A stretch of DNA of 64,000 bases from Virgibacillus salexigens. GTDB lineage: Bacteria > Bacillota > Bacilli > Bacillales > Amphibacillaceae. Positions 38,084 through 46,465 of this stretch are shown here, piece by piece; the first letter of the stretch is position 1; the number at the start of each line of letters is the position of its first letter. The stretch lies in assembly GCF_014905415.1 (NCBI RefSeq), contig NZ_BNEO01000001.1, positions 434,001-498,000 of the forward strand. Reading direction: 5' to 3'. A program made the translations under genes and the position numbers. Under the pieces are notes generated by a model that saw nothing but the letters and a program-made list of their open reading frames with translations, made no database searches and had not been told where the DNA came from.

Positions 38084-38282
38084 TGTACCTCCCACCTACT
38101 CTCATTAATATGTATTGTTAAATCATATAGGATATATCAGCCACTTTTCAAGCATATACTTCCCTATTCTTTCACCAGATAGCTAAGAACATATGCCCAT
38201 CTTTGACTTGATTGTCATATCGTTTATCCAACCCACGTAATCTTATATAAAATCTATAAATAAGAATAAGAGGATGATAGAC

Positions 38283-39479
38283 GTGATAGCAGCATTAGAA
38301 GGATTACGTGTAATTGAATTGGGGAGTTTAATTGCTGGCCCTTTTGCTGGTAGGCTTTTTGCAGAGTTTGGTGCTGACGTTATTAAAATAGAACCGCCAA
38401 AAAAAGGTGATCCACTTCGTGAGTGGCGTTATATGTATGACGGAAAATCATTATGGTGGTCCCTGCAAGCAAGAAATAAAAAATCCGTTACCATTGACCT
38501 TAAATCAGCCGATGGCCAAGAACTTGTTCGAAAACTAATTGATGAAGCAGATATTGTTATTGCCAACTTTCGACCAGGCACACTAGAAAAATGGAATCTA
38601 GGATATGAACAACTAGCTAAACGGAATCCTAAGGTTATCATGGTATTGGTCTCAGGTTTTGGACAGTCTGGCCCCTATCGAGATAAACCTGGATTTGGGA
38701 GTATTGGTGAATCTATGGGTGGCATTCGTTATATAACAGGCTATCCAGAATTACCGCCTCCACGAGTAGGAATAAGCATTGGCGACTCGCTTGCCGCTTT
38801 ATACTCCGTTATTGGAGCACTTATGGCTGTATATCACCGGGATGTTCGCGGGACAAAAGAAGGTCAATTAATTGATGTTGCTCTCTATGAATCTGTTTTC
38901 AGCCTGATGGAATCCCTCCTACCAGAATATGATAAATTTGGTGTCGTGCGAAAGCGCACAGGTGCTAAGCTACCTGGTATTACTCCTTCGAATACCTATC
39001 CTTGTAAAGATGGTAAATATATTGTTATCGGTGGAAATGGAGATAGTATATTTCAACGCTTCATGCATGCAATCGATCGAGCTGATATCGCTGAAGATGA
39101 AAGATTTCGATCGAATAGTGGACGATCCCAATATGCTGATTTCTTGGACAAAGCCATTAACGATTGGACTAAACAAGTAAACCTAGACAAAGCATTGACC
39201 ATCTTAGATGAAGCAAATGTACCTGCTGGCCCGATTTATAGTATTGAAGATATTGTCAAAGACCCTCAATACATGGAACGGGATATGATCCAAACCTATT
39301 CTTTAACAGAAAATGATACTGTAAAGATTCCTGGAATTGTTCCTAGAATGAGTAAAACCCCGGGTAGGACAAATTGGTTGGGTCCGGATTTAGGAACACA
39401 TACCGTTGAAACATTAAGAAATTATTTAAACCTAACGGAACAAGAGATACAAGATTTACAAGACAAAGGGATTATTTAA
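38283..39479 (+). CDS. Class III CoA-transferase (CaiB/BaiF)
   Basis: 398 residues. The family N-terminus GLRVIELGSLIAGPFAG, ADVIKIEPPKKGDPLREW and the catalytic Asp168 in RVGISIGDSLAALY are all present. Such enzymes move CoA from a donor such as succinyl-CoA to a free carboxylic acid. The next gene, 12 bp on, codes an HMG-CoA-lyase-like enzyme, so the acceptor is probably a 3-hydroxy-dicarboxylate such as 3-hydroxy-3-methylglutarate or citramalate. AAGAGGA is best spaced for the GTG at 38283; an ATG three codons earlier abuts it. Confidence 0.87.
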   Translation: MIAALEGLRVIELGSLIAGPFAGRLFAEFGADVIKIEPPKKGDPLREWRYMYDGKSLWWSLQARNKKSVTIDLKSADGQELVRKLIDEADIVIANFRPGTLEKWNLGYEQLAKRNPKVIMVLVSGFGQSGPYRDKPGFGSIGESMGGIRYITGYPELPPPRVGISIGDSLAALYSVIGALMAVYHRDVRGTKEGQLIDVALYESVFSLMESLLPEYDKFGVVRKRTGAKLPGITPSNTYPCKDGKYIVIGGNGDSIFQRFMHAIDRADIAEDERFRSNSGRSQYADFLDKAINDWTKQVNLDKALTILDEANVPAGPIYSIEDIVKDPQYMERDMIQTYSLTENDTVKIPGIVPRMSKTPGRTNWLGPDLGTHTVETLRNYLNLTEQEIQDLQDKGII

Positions 39480-39491
39480 AGGAGACTCGTT

Positions 39492-40409
39492 ATGAGTAAA
39501 CAAATATATATTCACGAAGTGGTTACCAGGGATGGTTTACAAAATGAAGACCAATTTCTTCCAACCAAAGATAAAATACATTTACTTAATCAACTTAGTC
39601 AAACAGGTTTAGACAAAATCGAAGTCACATCCTTTGTTTCTCCGAACGCAGTACCTAATTTGGCAGATGCTGAGCAAGTAATGACATCGATACAGCGGAA
39701 TCCACAAATATCGTATAGTGCACTCATCCCTAATGTGATTGGGGCCAAGAGAGCAATGAAATGCCATGTAGACGAAGTTAATTTGGTTGTATCGGCGAGT
39801 GAGACACATAATCAAAAAAATATCCGACAATCCATCCAACAAACATATGATCAATTCGAATTAATCATCGATTATTTGTCTGATAAACCGGTGATACGCA
39901 ATGGTTCCATTGGAACTGCCTTTGGCTGTCCTTTCGAAGGGAAGGTATCTGAATTTAAAGTATTCCTATTAATCGAAGCATACAAAAGTTTGGGCATAGA
40001 AAACATTACGTTAGCAGATACCACTGGAATGGCTACACCCACACAAGTATATCAATTATGTAAACAAGTACTCACCTTTTTTCCAGACCTCCAACTGACC
40101 ATGCATTTCCATAATACCAGAGGTATGGGATTAGCAAATGTTATTCAAGCCATCCAAGCAGGGGTTACGCATTTTGATTCATCTTTAGGTGGAATTGGCG
40201 GATGCCCATTTGCTCCAGGAGCAACTGGAAATATATGCACAGAAGATGTCGTCCATATGCTTTATTTTATGGGTTATGACTTGAATGCTAAGTTAGACAG
40301 CCTGATAGATAGTTCTATTCATCTTCAGTCTCTACTTTCCCATGAAACTCCTGGCCAAGTTAGCAAGGCAGGTAAAATTACGGATTTACATGATCCATCC
40401 AAATTTTAA
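39492..40409 (+). CDS. Hydroxymethylglutaryl-CoA lyase-like enzyme
   Basis: 305 residues, the usual size, DRE-TIM metallolyase family. Arg13 and Asp14 stand in VTRDGLQNE, the metal-binding His pair in MHFHNTRGMG (205, 207), and the catalytic Cys238 in GIGGCPFAPGATGN. The reaction would be aldol cleavage of HMG-CoA to acetyl-CoA and acetoacetate, or of a homologous 3-hydroxyacyl-CoA. It follows the CoA-transferase and precedes a solute carrier, giving a transport-activation-cleavage route. AAAGGAGA precedes the ATG. Confidence 0.88.
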   Translation: MSKQIYIHEVVTRDGLQNEDQFLPTKDKIHLLNQLSQTGLDKIEVTSFVSPNAVPNLADAEQVMTSIQRNPQISYSALIPNVIGAKRAMKCHVDEVNLVVSASETHNQKNIRQSIQQTYDQFELIIDYLSDKPVIRNGSIGTAFGCPFEGKVSEFKVFLLIEAYKSLGIENITLADTTGMATPTQVYQLCKQVLTFFPDLQLTMHFHNTRGMGLANVIQAIQAGVTHFDSSLGGIGGCPFAPGATGNICTEDVVHMLYFMGYDLNAKLDSLIDSSIHLQSLLSHETPGQVSKAGKITDLHDPSKF

Positions 40410-40425
40410 GCAAGGAGGTTATAGT

Positions 40426-40683
40426 ATGAAACTAATAAAGGAACCAATTAAAAATTGGAAGTTATGGGTTGTTTTCGGTGTGCTGTTCTTATTAAGCGTT
40501 CCATGGTATTTTCCAACAGGTAGCTATAAACCGATTATTCTTGGGATTCCTTACTGGGCATGGATTATCCTGTTTGTCTCAATAGCCTTTTCAGCAACGA
40601 TTACCTTCGCTATTAAACGACTCTGGATAACGGAGGAAATAACTACGGAGAGAAAGGAGGATAACAAATGGAACAAGAACTAG
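40426..40683 (+). CDS. Small two-helix membrane partner of the SSS carrier
   Basis: 85 residues with two hydrophobic helices (LWVVFGVLFLLSVPWYF and IPYWAWIILFVSIAFSATIT) and a charged tail. Proteins of this shape (DUF3311-like) are commonly encoded just ahead of pantothenate-type SSS symporters and are thought to be their small subunit. CAAGGAGG precedes the ATG at 40426. Its end overlaps the SSS start by 16 bases, so translation is coupled. Confidence 0.75.
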   Translation: MKLIKEPIKNWKLWVVFGVLFLLSVPWYFPTGSYKPIILGIPYWAWIILFVSIAFSATITFAIKRLWITEEITTERKEDNKWNKN

Positions 40684-42161
40684 CTTTTGGTGGCTGGGCA
40701 GGAATCCTGATTATGGCGAGTTACGGTTTATTGATGCTAGGAATTGGACTGTTTACATTTTTAAGAAACCGCAATCTACGAAATAGTAATGAAGAGTATT
40801 ACTTGGGTGGAAAAGGTTTAAGTATCATGGTGCTTTTTTTTACTTTTTATGCCACTCAATATAGTGGAAATACGATCATTGGGTATGCACCACAAGGATA
40901 TCGAATTGGCTTCGAATGGATTCAATCGATCACTTTTATGATATTAGTCATGGTCGGCTACCTATTATTTGCGCCCCGATTGTATGCCCTAAGTAGAAAA
41001 CATAACTTCATTACGCCATCCGATTGGTTAGATAAACGATTTCGCTCTAAAGGCATTACCATTTTAGGATCTTTTCTTATGCTCTATGGTCTAGGTAATT
41101 ATTTATTAGAACAATTAGTTGCAGTTGGACAGGGTGTTTCTGGATTGACCGGAGGAACCATTCCATATCAAATTGCTGTTGTGTTTTTTATCATTATTAT
41201 GTTAATTTACAGTTGGCTCGGCGGTATGCGTGCAGTAGCCTATACGGATACAATGCAAGGAATTGCGCTCCTCTTCGGTGTTTGCATACTTGTAATCGGT
41301 TCTATTATTTACTTCGGCGGTCTTCCTACTTCAGCCAATTATATGGCTACACTTTCGCCAGAAAAACTTGGTGTCCCGGAAGCGAGTGGAATTTCTGGAT
41401 GGTTTAGCATGTTGCTCCTTACGTGTATAGGTGCAGCAATCTATCCCCATGCAATTCAACGTATCTTTTCTGCCAAAAACGAAAGTACATTAAAAAACTC
41501 ACTGATTGGTATGGCATGGATGCCGTTTATTACAACGGGGGTTATTTTTCTTGTTGGTATTATTGGTATAAACGCTTTTCCGAAGTTGGATGTCATGGAG
41601 TCCGAACAATTGGTTGGGATGATGGCGAATGTAATTGCATCGCAAAATGCCTTTTTCTATTGGGCAATGATTCTATTATTCGGAGGGATAATTGCAGCAA
41701 TTATTTCTACTGCGGATTCCGTATTATTAACCTTCTCTTCCGTAATATCCAAAGATTTATATGGTAAGTTCATTAATTCAAAGGCATCTGAACATAAACA
41801 AATTATTGTTGGAAAAATTTCCGGAATTCTGGCCGTTGCTGTTTTATTATTGTTAGCATGGTACCCTCCAGCAACGTTATACGAAATATTTGTTTTGAAA
41901 TTTGAGTTACTCATACAGATTGCTCCCGCATTTATTCTCGGCTTATACTGGAAAAAGCTTCATACAGCTTCTGTTTTTACTGGAATGATTGTGGGGACAA
42001 TTTTAGCAAGCTTGATGACATTTATAAATATGGAACCGCTTGGCGTATTTAGCGGTCTTTGGGGATTGCTAGTAAACCTGATCATTTGTGTTTGTGGGAG
42101 TTACCTATTCCAAGTGACTACAGAAGAGCAGACAGAAGCGGAGAGAATAATAGGTTTATAA
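40668..42161 (+). CDS. Sodium:solute symporter (SSS family, PanF-like)
   Basis: 497 residues and about 13 membrane helices. Family blocks: EEYYLGGKGLSIMVLFFTFY, then YSGNTIIGYAPQGYRIGFEW, and the sodium-site helix IIAAIISTADSVLLTFSSVI. It should import the acid handled by the CoA-transferase and lyase encoded just upstream. AGAAAGGAGG precedes the ATG, within the end of the small-subunit gene. Confidence 0.88.
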   Translation: MEQELAFGGWAGILIMASYGLLMLGIGLFTFLRNRNLRNSNEEYYLGGKGLSIMVLFFTFYATQYSGNTIIGYAPQGYRIGFEWIQSITFMILVMVGYLLFAPRLYALSRKHNFITPSDWLDKRFRSKGITILGSFLMLYGLGNYLLEQLVAVGQGVSGLTGGTIPYQIAVVFFIIIMLIYSWLGGMRAVAYTDTMQGIALLFGVCILVIGSIIYFGGLPTSANYMATLSPEKLGVPEASGISGWFSMLLLTCIGAAIYPHAIQRIFSAKNESTLKNSLIGMAWMPFITTGVIFLVGIIGINAFPKLDVMESEQLVGMMANVIASQNAFFYWAMILLFGGIIAAIISTADSVLLTFSSVISKDLYGKFINSKASEHKQIIVGKISGILAVAVLLLLAWYPPATLYEIFVLKFELLIQIAPAFILGLYWKKLHTASVFTGMIVGTILASLMTFINMEPLGVFSGLWGLLVNLIICVCGSYLFQVTTEEQTEAERIIGL

Positions 42162-42211
42162 AATCACAACAACACTAACCTACTACTTCATGTAATATTT
42201 ATCATAAAAAT

Positions 42212-42244
42212 AAGTGTAGAAAGACCGATGGTTTTTCTACACTT
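42212..42244. terminator. Bidirectional terminator between SSS and coiled-coil genes
   Basis: AAGTGTAGAAA (42212-42222) pairs with TTTCTACACTT (42234-42244). The minus-strand copy is followed by ATTTTTATG. It lies between convergent genes and can serve both. Confidence 0.75.
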
Positions 42245-42273
42245 CAATATTCTGTTCGAATAAAGAATTATTG

Positions 42274-42732
42274 CTATTCTGTAACTTCTTGCATTTTTGT
42301 TTTCGCTTCTTGAACAATTTGATCTAATTCTTTCAGCTGAGCTGGATCGATCATTCCATCCTGATTGTTTTGCTTTTCAATCTTATTGATTAACGTATCC
42401 GTATAACGTTGCAATTCTTTTGTTCGTGCCTTAATTTCAATACGAACCGTTTCATTTAAATCGCGTTCAGCTTCCTCTACCTCTTCTTTCAAGGCATCAT
42501 TCAGACGATTCGTTTGTTCGTTTTGCACAGCTGAAATTTCCAATTCGATATGATCAATTGCTTCATCGGTTTTTTGTTGAAACCAATTTGTCAGCATCCC
42601 CGTTATATTCTGCTCTGCAAAGACAGCCGTATATGCGCCACCTGTTAACAACATACATAGTACTATACAAAACGTCCATCGACATATTTTCTTATTCTTT
42701 GTTCGTTCGCCATTGATTTGTCTATCTGCCAC
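42274..42732 (-). CDS. Secreted coiled-coil protein 3 of a tandem set
   Basis: 152 residues, family not recognised. Residues 1-20 are basic, 21-38 form a signal or anchor helix (FCIVLCMLLTGGAYTAVFA), then ITGMLTNWFQQKTDEAIDHI leads into a long charged alpha-helix (about 55-150) rich in Glu, Lys, Gln and heptad-spaced Leu/Ile. No cysteine, enzyme motif or sorting signal is seen after the signal. GGGGGGAG precedes a GTG start. It is last of three genes on this strand that share the layout: signal, WF/WY/W motif, amphipathic helix. Confidence 0.6.
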   Translation of the reverse strand: MADRQINGERTKNKKICRWTFCIVLCMLLTGGAYTAVFAEQNITGMLTNWFQQKTDEAIDHIELEISAVQNEQTNRLNDALKEEVEEAERDLNETVRIEIKARTKELQRYTDTLINKIEKQNNQDGMIDPAQLKELDQIVQEAKTKMQEVTE

Positions 42733-42774
42733 CTGCTTCTCCCCCCTTCACAGGTGATTCATCACAGTTCGAAA

Positions 42775-43557
42775 TTACTCATTTATCCCTGAAACCACTT
42801 CATCAAGCGCTGCTTTAGCCTCATTTTCTAGTGTTTGTGCCGTTGCCGTAATTATGATTTGTTGTTCTTCTACCAATCCTCCAATTAATTCCGTAACCGT
42901 TTCTCTTAAATCGTTTATTGCCCAATCCACTTGGTTTTGTAGATTACGTATCGTTACTTCCTCATTCGTTGCAATTTCCGCTTCCAAATCAGCTTGCGCA
43001 TTGGCAATTGCTTCTTCCAACTCAGCAACCGCTTGCGACTTTGCTTCGGTTAAATCAGAAGTTAATTGGTTTACCGCTTCATCTCCCAATTGTTCTGTAA
43101 ATGCTGTTAAATCATTGGTTGCGTATTGAAGACCTTCTACTCCTAATCTTTCAATCTCTAGGTACCCATCAAGAAACACATTATAGAACTGTAATCCCAT
43201 CTCCTCTAAAATCATGCTTTCTTCTTCACTCAACGATTCAATATGTGCTAGTTTTGCAGCGACGACTTCTTGAAGGGATGCTGCTGTCTCCTCTGTTCGA
43301 GCTAAATCAATATCTAACGATGCATCACGCCTCAATTGACCATATTTCTCTTCTAGTTCCGGCAGCTTGCTTTCACCGTACTCGGTAACTTCTTCTTCAA
43401 TTGTCGCTACAGAATCATTAAACATCCCGTCATACCACTGGCGGATAGTTATCCCTGCATCCGTATTAGCAAATACTACACCAGCGCTTGATAATATCCC
43501 TACTCCAATGACTCCCGCAGCAACTTTCGATTTTAAAGTTCCTAATCCTAGTTTCAT
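42775..43557 (-). CDS. Secreted coiled-coil protein 2 of a tandem set
   Basis: 260 residues, no family recognised. A signal helix (VAAGVIGVGILSSAGVVFA) is cleaved probably near FANTDA. Next comes ITIRQWYDGMFNDSVATIEE, matching the position of the Trp-aromatic motif in the two neighbours. Almost all of the remainder is Ala/Glu/Leu-rich helix with no Pro after the signal region except one, ending DEVVSGINE. It resembles the helix of an apolipophorin or a tropomyosin-like rod in composition only. AAGGGGAGA before the ATG at 43557 sets the start; the longer upstream frame overlaps gene 1. Confidence 0.6.
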   Translation of the reverse strand: MKLGLGTLKSKVAAGVIGVGILSSAGVVFANTDAGITIRQWYDGMFNDSVATIEEEVTEYGESKLPELEEKYGQLRRDASLDIDLARTEETAASLQEVVAAKLAHIESLSEEESMILEEMGLQFYNVFLDGYLEIERLGVEGLQYATNDLTAFTEQLGDEAVNQLTSDLTEAKSQAVAELEEAIANAQADLEAEIATNEEVTIRNLQNQVDWAINDLRETVTELIGGLVEEQQIIITATAQTLENEAKAALDEVVSGINE

Positions 43558-43580
43558 TCTCAACTCTCCCCTTGTTTTTA

Positions 43581-43994
43581 TTATTTGGAAGGACTCGTTG
43601 TTGAATCCTTTTGATATAACCACGATTCAAGTGAACGACGAACATTATTTGATATACCTTGTTGTATCTCATGCTTCTTTTTCTCTGAATAATTGTCCAA
43701 CCGTTCATAATTCGATTTACTTATTGCTTCGGTGATTTGTTCCTCATACGCTTCTCCATACTGCTGAATCTCTAGTCTAGAATCTATACGAAGTTGCTCT
43801 AGTCTTTCTTCAACGTAGTTTTGTTGATGATTTAAAAGATAGTCATTTAAAATATATTGTTTAAAATTATCTTCCGTATGCTCGTTTATCCAACTCTTCA
43901 TTTGAAAAATGGAATACCACATCTCTTTATCAGCTGCCACATGACTGGAGCTTATTAAAACGATGCAAAAAGCAATTGCTAATGATTTTTTCAT
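43581..43994 (-). CDS. Secreted coiled-coil protein 1 of a tandem set
   Basis: 137 residues, first gene of the set, family not recognised. A signal peptide (KKSLAIAFCIVLISSSHVAA) precedes MWYSIFQMKSWINEHTEDNF and then a charged helix with ERLEQLRIDSRLEIQQYGEA. The central helix of protein 2 has the similar stretch YGQLRRDASLDIDLARTEE, so the two look distantly related. The start at 43994 follows GAAAGG by about ten bases; a start eight codons upstream is less well placed. A perfect 27-bp AT palindrome lies 104 bp upstream. Confidence 0.6.
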   Translation of the reverse strand: MKKSLAIAFCIVLISSSHVAADKEMWYSIFQMKSWINEHTEDNFKQYILNDYLLNHQQNYVEERLEQLRIDSRLEIQQYGEAYEEQITEAISKSNYERLDNYSEKKKHEIQQGISNNVRRSLESWLYQKDSTTSPSK

Positions 43995-44018
43995 TTTCCA
44001 TACAACCTTTCGACTCAA

Positions 44019-44395
44019 TACTTATCGCTTATATAGATGTATTCATTTCCATCTTTTATACTATCTTAGCAAAATATCAATAGATTAAAATCTGAATATT
44101 ATACTATTTTTAAAATAGTATAATAGTTTTGCAAGATATCTATCTTTCATGCAACTGGTCTTATTTTAGGTATAAAGTCCTGGTGTTTCTTTTCTTTTTC
44201 AACAAATTCACAGAAAAACTGCAGTCTGCTCAAAACACTTAACCAAAAACAATACTATTTTCCTATTAAACCGATAACTGATTTGATTTTTGTACTAATT
44301 ACTGGATTACCCCACTAAGAAATAGGGTTAAAAATAATCAGGATGGATTGACTAAATAACGTAGTGAAAAGTCGCGTTCGCTGGAGGCATCATTC
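44019..44395. other. AT-rich intergenic region with palindrome
   Basis: About 380 bp without a gene. It holds the 27-bp palindrome at 44098-44124 and two further partial copies of its half-site (TATACTATCTT at 44057-44067; ATACTATTTT near 44252). The minus-strand promoter of the coiled-coil operon should be here. Confidence 0.5.
44098..44124. promoter_or_regulatory. Perfect 27-bp AT palindrome, candidate operator
   Basis: ATTATACTATTTT, a central T, then AAAATAGTATAAT: 13-bp arms with no mismatch. Read on the minus strand its right arm contains TATAAT, so it may overlap a -10 box of the coiled-coil operon. No T run after a GC-rich stem, so not a normal terminator. Confidence 0.5.
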
Positions 44396-44585
44396 ATGAA
44401 TATTGATATAATTATCAATTTGACATCGTTACTCCTTGCTATGGCATTCTTTCTTATGACGATGTACAATTTAATACTAAGCATTACATACCTAATTAAA
44501 AAGGTAATTCATTCATCTTGGAATGATTGTCTTACTAATGCTTATTGTAATTATAAGTCTTCATAATGTTGCGTATTTTGGATAA
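44396..44585 (+). pseudogene. Small two-helix membrane protein, probably frameshifted
   Basis: CTGGAGG stands nine bases before an ATG at 44396. In that frame 56 residues end at 44566: a good hydrophobic helix (TSLLLAMAFFLMTMYNLILS, then ITYLIKK) followed by a polar tail. In the +1 frame from about 44507 the DNA instead codes a second strong helix (FIHLGMIVLLMLIVIISLHN) ending at 44585. The pattern suggests one two-helix protein of about 62 residues interrupted by a one-base shift near the AAAAA run at about 44498. It may be a decayed gene, a sequencing slip, or a translational frameshift. The intact protein is not recognised. Confidence 0.45.
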
Positions 44586-44666
44586 ATGGATAGATTGCAA
44601 GTCAAAGGAGAGAAGAATTATCTACCCTTTTATATTGATGATTAAAAGCCGAGTTAAATACTAGGC

Positions 44667-44695
44667 TTTACAAATTATTTTCCAAGGTATAAAAT
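44667..44695 (+). promoter_or_regulatory. Promoter of the marR-MFS operon
   Basis: TTTACA (44667-44672), a 17-base spacer, TAAAAT (44690-44695). The predicted transcript start falls a few bases before the palindrome at 44709, ideal for autorepression. Confidence 0.5.
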
Positions 44696-44708
44696 AGATC
44701 GAGTATAT

Positions 44709-44726
44709 TATTTACCTAGGTAAATA
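44709..44726. promoter_or_regulatory. Candidate MarR operator
   Basis: TATTTACCTAGGTAAATA is an 18-bp perfect palindrome just downstream of the predicted transcription start and 20 bp before the marR GTG. Its size and AT-rich flanks fit MarR sites. Confidence 0.6.
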
Positions 44727-44745
44727 TAAGTTGAGGATGGTACTT

Positions 44746-45168
44746 GTGAATAACATAACAAATCGGGATCTGCTCCATTTATTAAATCAACGTTTTCGCT
44801 ATTTAACCAAAGAAATGAACAAACGACTCAGTGACCATGGGTTGTATGCTTCCCAATGGTCTATTATTTTTTCTATTCAGCGATTTGGGCCAATGACACA
44901 AACAGATATATGGAAATATTTAAACATTGAAGCGCCAACCGTTACACGAACGCTTTCTCGTTTAGAAAAAGGTAGTTGGATTGTTCGAAGACAAGGAGAG
45001 GATAAACGCGAACGAGTCATTGAATTAACCGACTATGCAAAACAAAATTTTTCGGTTGTTCAAGAAACAATGGATACATTTGATGAAGATATGGTGACTC
45101 ATTTATCACCAGAAGAAAGGAATCATTTGTATCGATTATTGGAAAAATTAGCAACAGGAGAGAAGTAA
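44746..45168 (+). CDS. MarR-family regulator
   Basis: 140 residues with the full MarR winged helix (LYASQWSIIFSIQRFGPMTQ, the IEAPTVTRTLSRLEKGSWI recognition helix, RRQGEDKRERVIELTDYAKQ wing). GAGGATGG is best placed for the GTG at 44746 (MNNITNRD); TTG at 44731 and ATG at 44737 overlap that site. It is followed after one base by the MFS exporter gene. It probably represses the pair and is released by a toxic compound that the exporter removes. Confidence 0.87.
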   Translation: MNNITNRDLLHLLNQRFRYLTKEMNKRLSDHGLYASQWSIIFSIQRFGPMTQTDIWKYLNIEAPTVTRTLSRLEKGSWIVRRQGEDKRERVIELTDYAKQNFSVVQETMDTFDEDMVTHLSPEERNHLYRLLEKLATGEK

Positions 45169-45169
45169 T

Positions 45170-46360
45170 ATGAGTCAAGAACAAAAAATATGGACGAATA
45201 GTTTTATAAGCATTTCGATGACACAATTCTTAATTTTCATGTCGTTTTATGCTTTAATGACAACCTTACCTATTTATGTCATCGATAATTTAGGAGGGAC
45301 AGAAGCTGAAGGTGGGTTAGTGGTAACTGCTATGTTATTAGCAGCAATTATTGTCCGTCTTTTTTCCGCTAAATTATTAGATAAGACCGGAAAGAAAATG
45401 GGATTAGTAGTTAGTGTGGCAATCTTTGCAGTAACTTCATTTCTATATCCAGTAATTGACGCATTTATGTCTTTATTAGCTTTACGTTTCTTTCATGGTT
45501 TATCATTTGGTGTCATTACAACTGCGACAGGGGCGATAGCAGCAGATATTATCCCACCATCACGACGAGGTGCTGGCCTTGGCTATTTTGCTATGGCAAT
45601 GAATCTAGCAGTTGTTGTCGGACCTTTCATTGGGCTAACCGTATTACAATTTACGAGTTTTCGAAACTTATTCATTATTTTAGCGGTATTAATGATCGTA
45701 GCTGTCATTAATTCAATCATGGTACAGGTGCCAAAAGGAGCGAATGCTCCTGAAAAAGGGAAGCAAAAATTAACGATCCATGACTTTATCGAAACAAAGG
45801 CTATAACGATTGCACTCATTTGCAGTTTAGTATCGTTAGCTTATGCAAGTGTCATGTCCTTCATTTCTGTTTACGCCAATACTTTAGGACTAGCATCAAC
45901 AGCGAGTTATTTCTTTGTTGTATTTGCCGCAGTTATGCTCTTATCAAGACCATACTTTGGAAGGTCATTTGATTCTAAGGGGCCGAAATTTGTTATATTC
46001 CCATGCTTAATTATGTTTACTATGGGACTAATTGCACTAAGTTTGACCAATTCACCTTGGATGCTTTTATTATCAGCTGTTCTTATCGGTCTTGGATATG
46101 GTACCATCTTACCAAGTTTCCAAACAATGGCTATACAAGCTTCACCAAAAAACAGAAGTTCTCATGCAACATCCACGTTCTTTATTCTCTATGATTCCGG
46201 GATTGCAATTGGATCATTCATATGGGGAATTGTCGCATCAGGAGTAGGGTATGCGAATCTTTATCTCGTATGTGCAGTAATTGTTATTGCAGCACTTGCT
46301 CTCTTTAATTTATACCATTCAAGAGCAATAAAACCTAAGGTAAAACAAGAAACTGCATAG
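45170..46360 (+). CDS. MFS exporter (drug:H+ antiporter-like)
   Basis: 396 residues, 12 membrane helices. Motif A lies in the 2-3 loop (FSAKLLDKTGKKMGLVV) and the antiporter motif C-like GLGYFAMAMNLAVVVGPFIG in helix 5. It resembles the YwoG/YfhI-type Bacillus exporters. Substrate unknown; control by the adjacent MarR points to an antimicrobial or other small toxic compound. GGAGAG precedes the ATG. Confidence 0.87.
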   Translation: MSQEQKIWTNSFISISMTQFLIFMSFYALMTTLPIYVIDNLGGTEAEGGLVVTAMLLAAIIVRLFSAKLLDKTGKKMGLVVSVAIFAVTSFLYPVIDAFMSLLALRFFHGLSFGVITTATGAIAADIIPPSRRGAGLGYFAMAMNLAVVVGPFIGLTVLQFTSFRNLFIILAVLMIVAVINSIMVQVPKGANAPEKGKQKLTIHDFIETKAITIALICSLVSLAYASVMSFISVYANTLGLASTASYFFVVFAAVMLLSRPYFGRSFDSKGPKFVIFPCLIMFTMGLIALSLTNSPWMLLLSAVLIGLGYGTILPSFQTMAIQASPKNRSSHATSTFFILYDSGIAIGSFIWGIVASGVGYANLYLVCAVIVIAALALFNLYHSRAIKPKVKQETA

Positions 46361-46381
46361 TTCCTACATCATCTCATAAAG

Positions 46382-46418
46382 TTCGAGGAATGGATCATCC
46401 TATCCTTCCCCGAATTTT
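46382..46418 (+). terminator. Weak terminator after the MFS gene
   Basis: TTCGAGGAATGGAT pairs imperfectly with ATCCTTCCCCGAA and is followed by TTTTAAT. It lies between convergent genes. Confidence 0.4.
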
Positions 46419-46465
46419 AATATGGTAAGACCTTCACATAGGATAACAGGTGGAAATGCTGGCCA

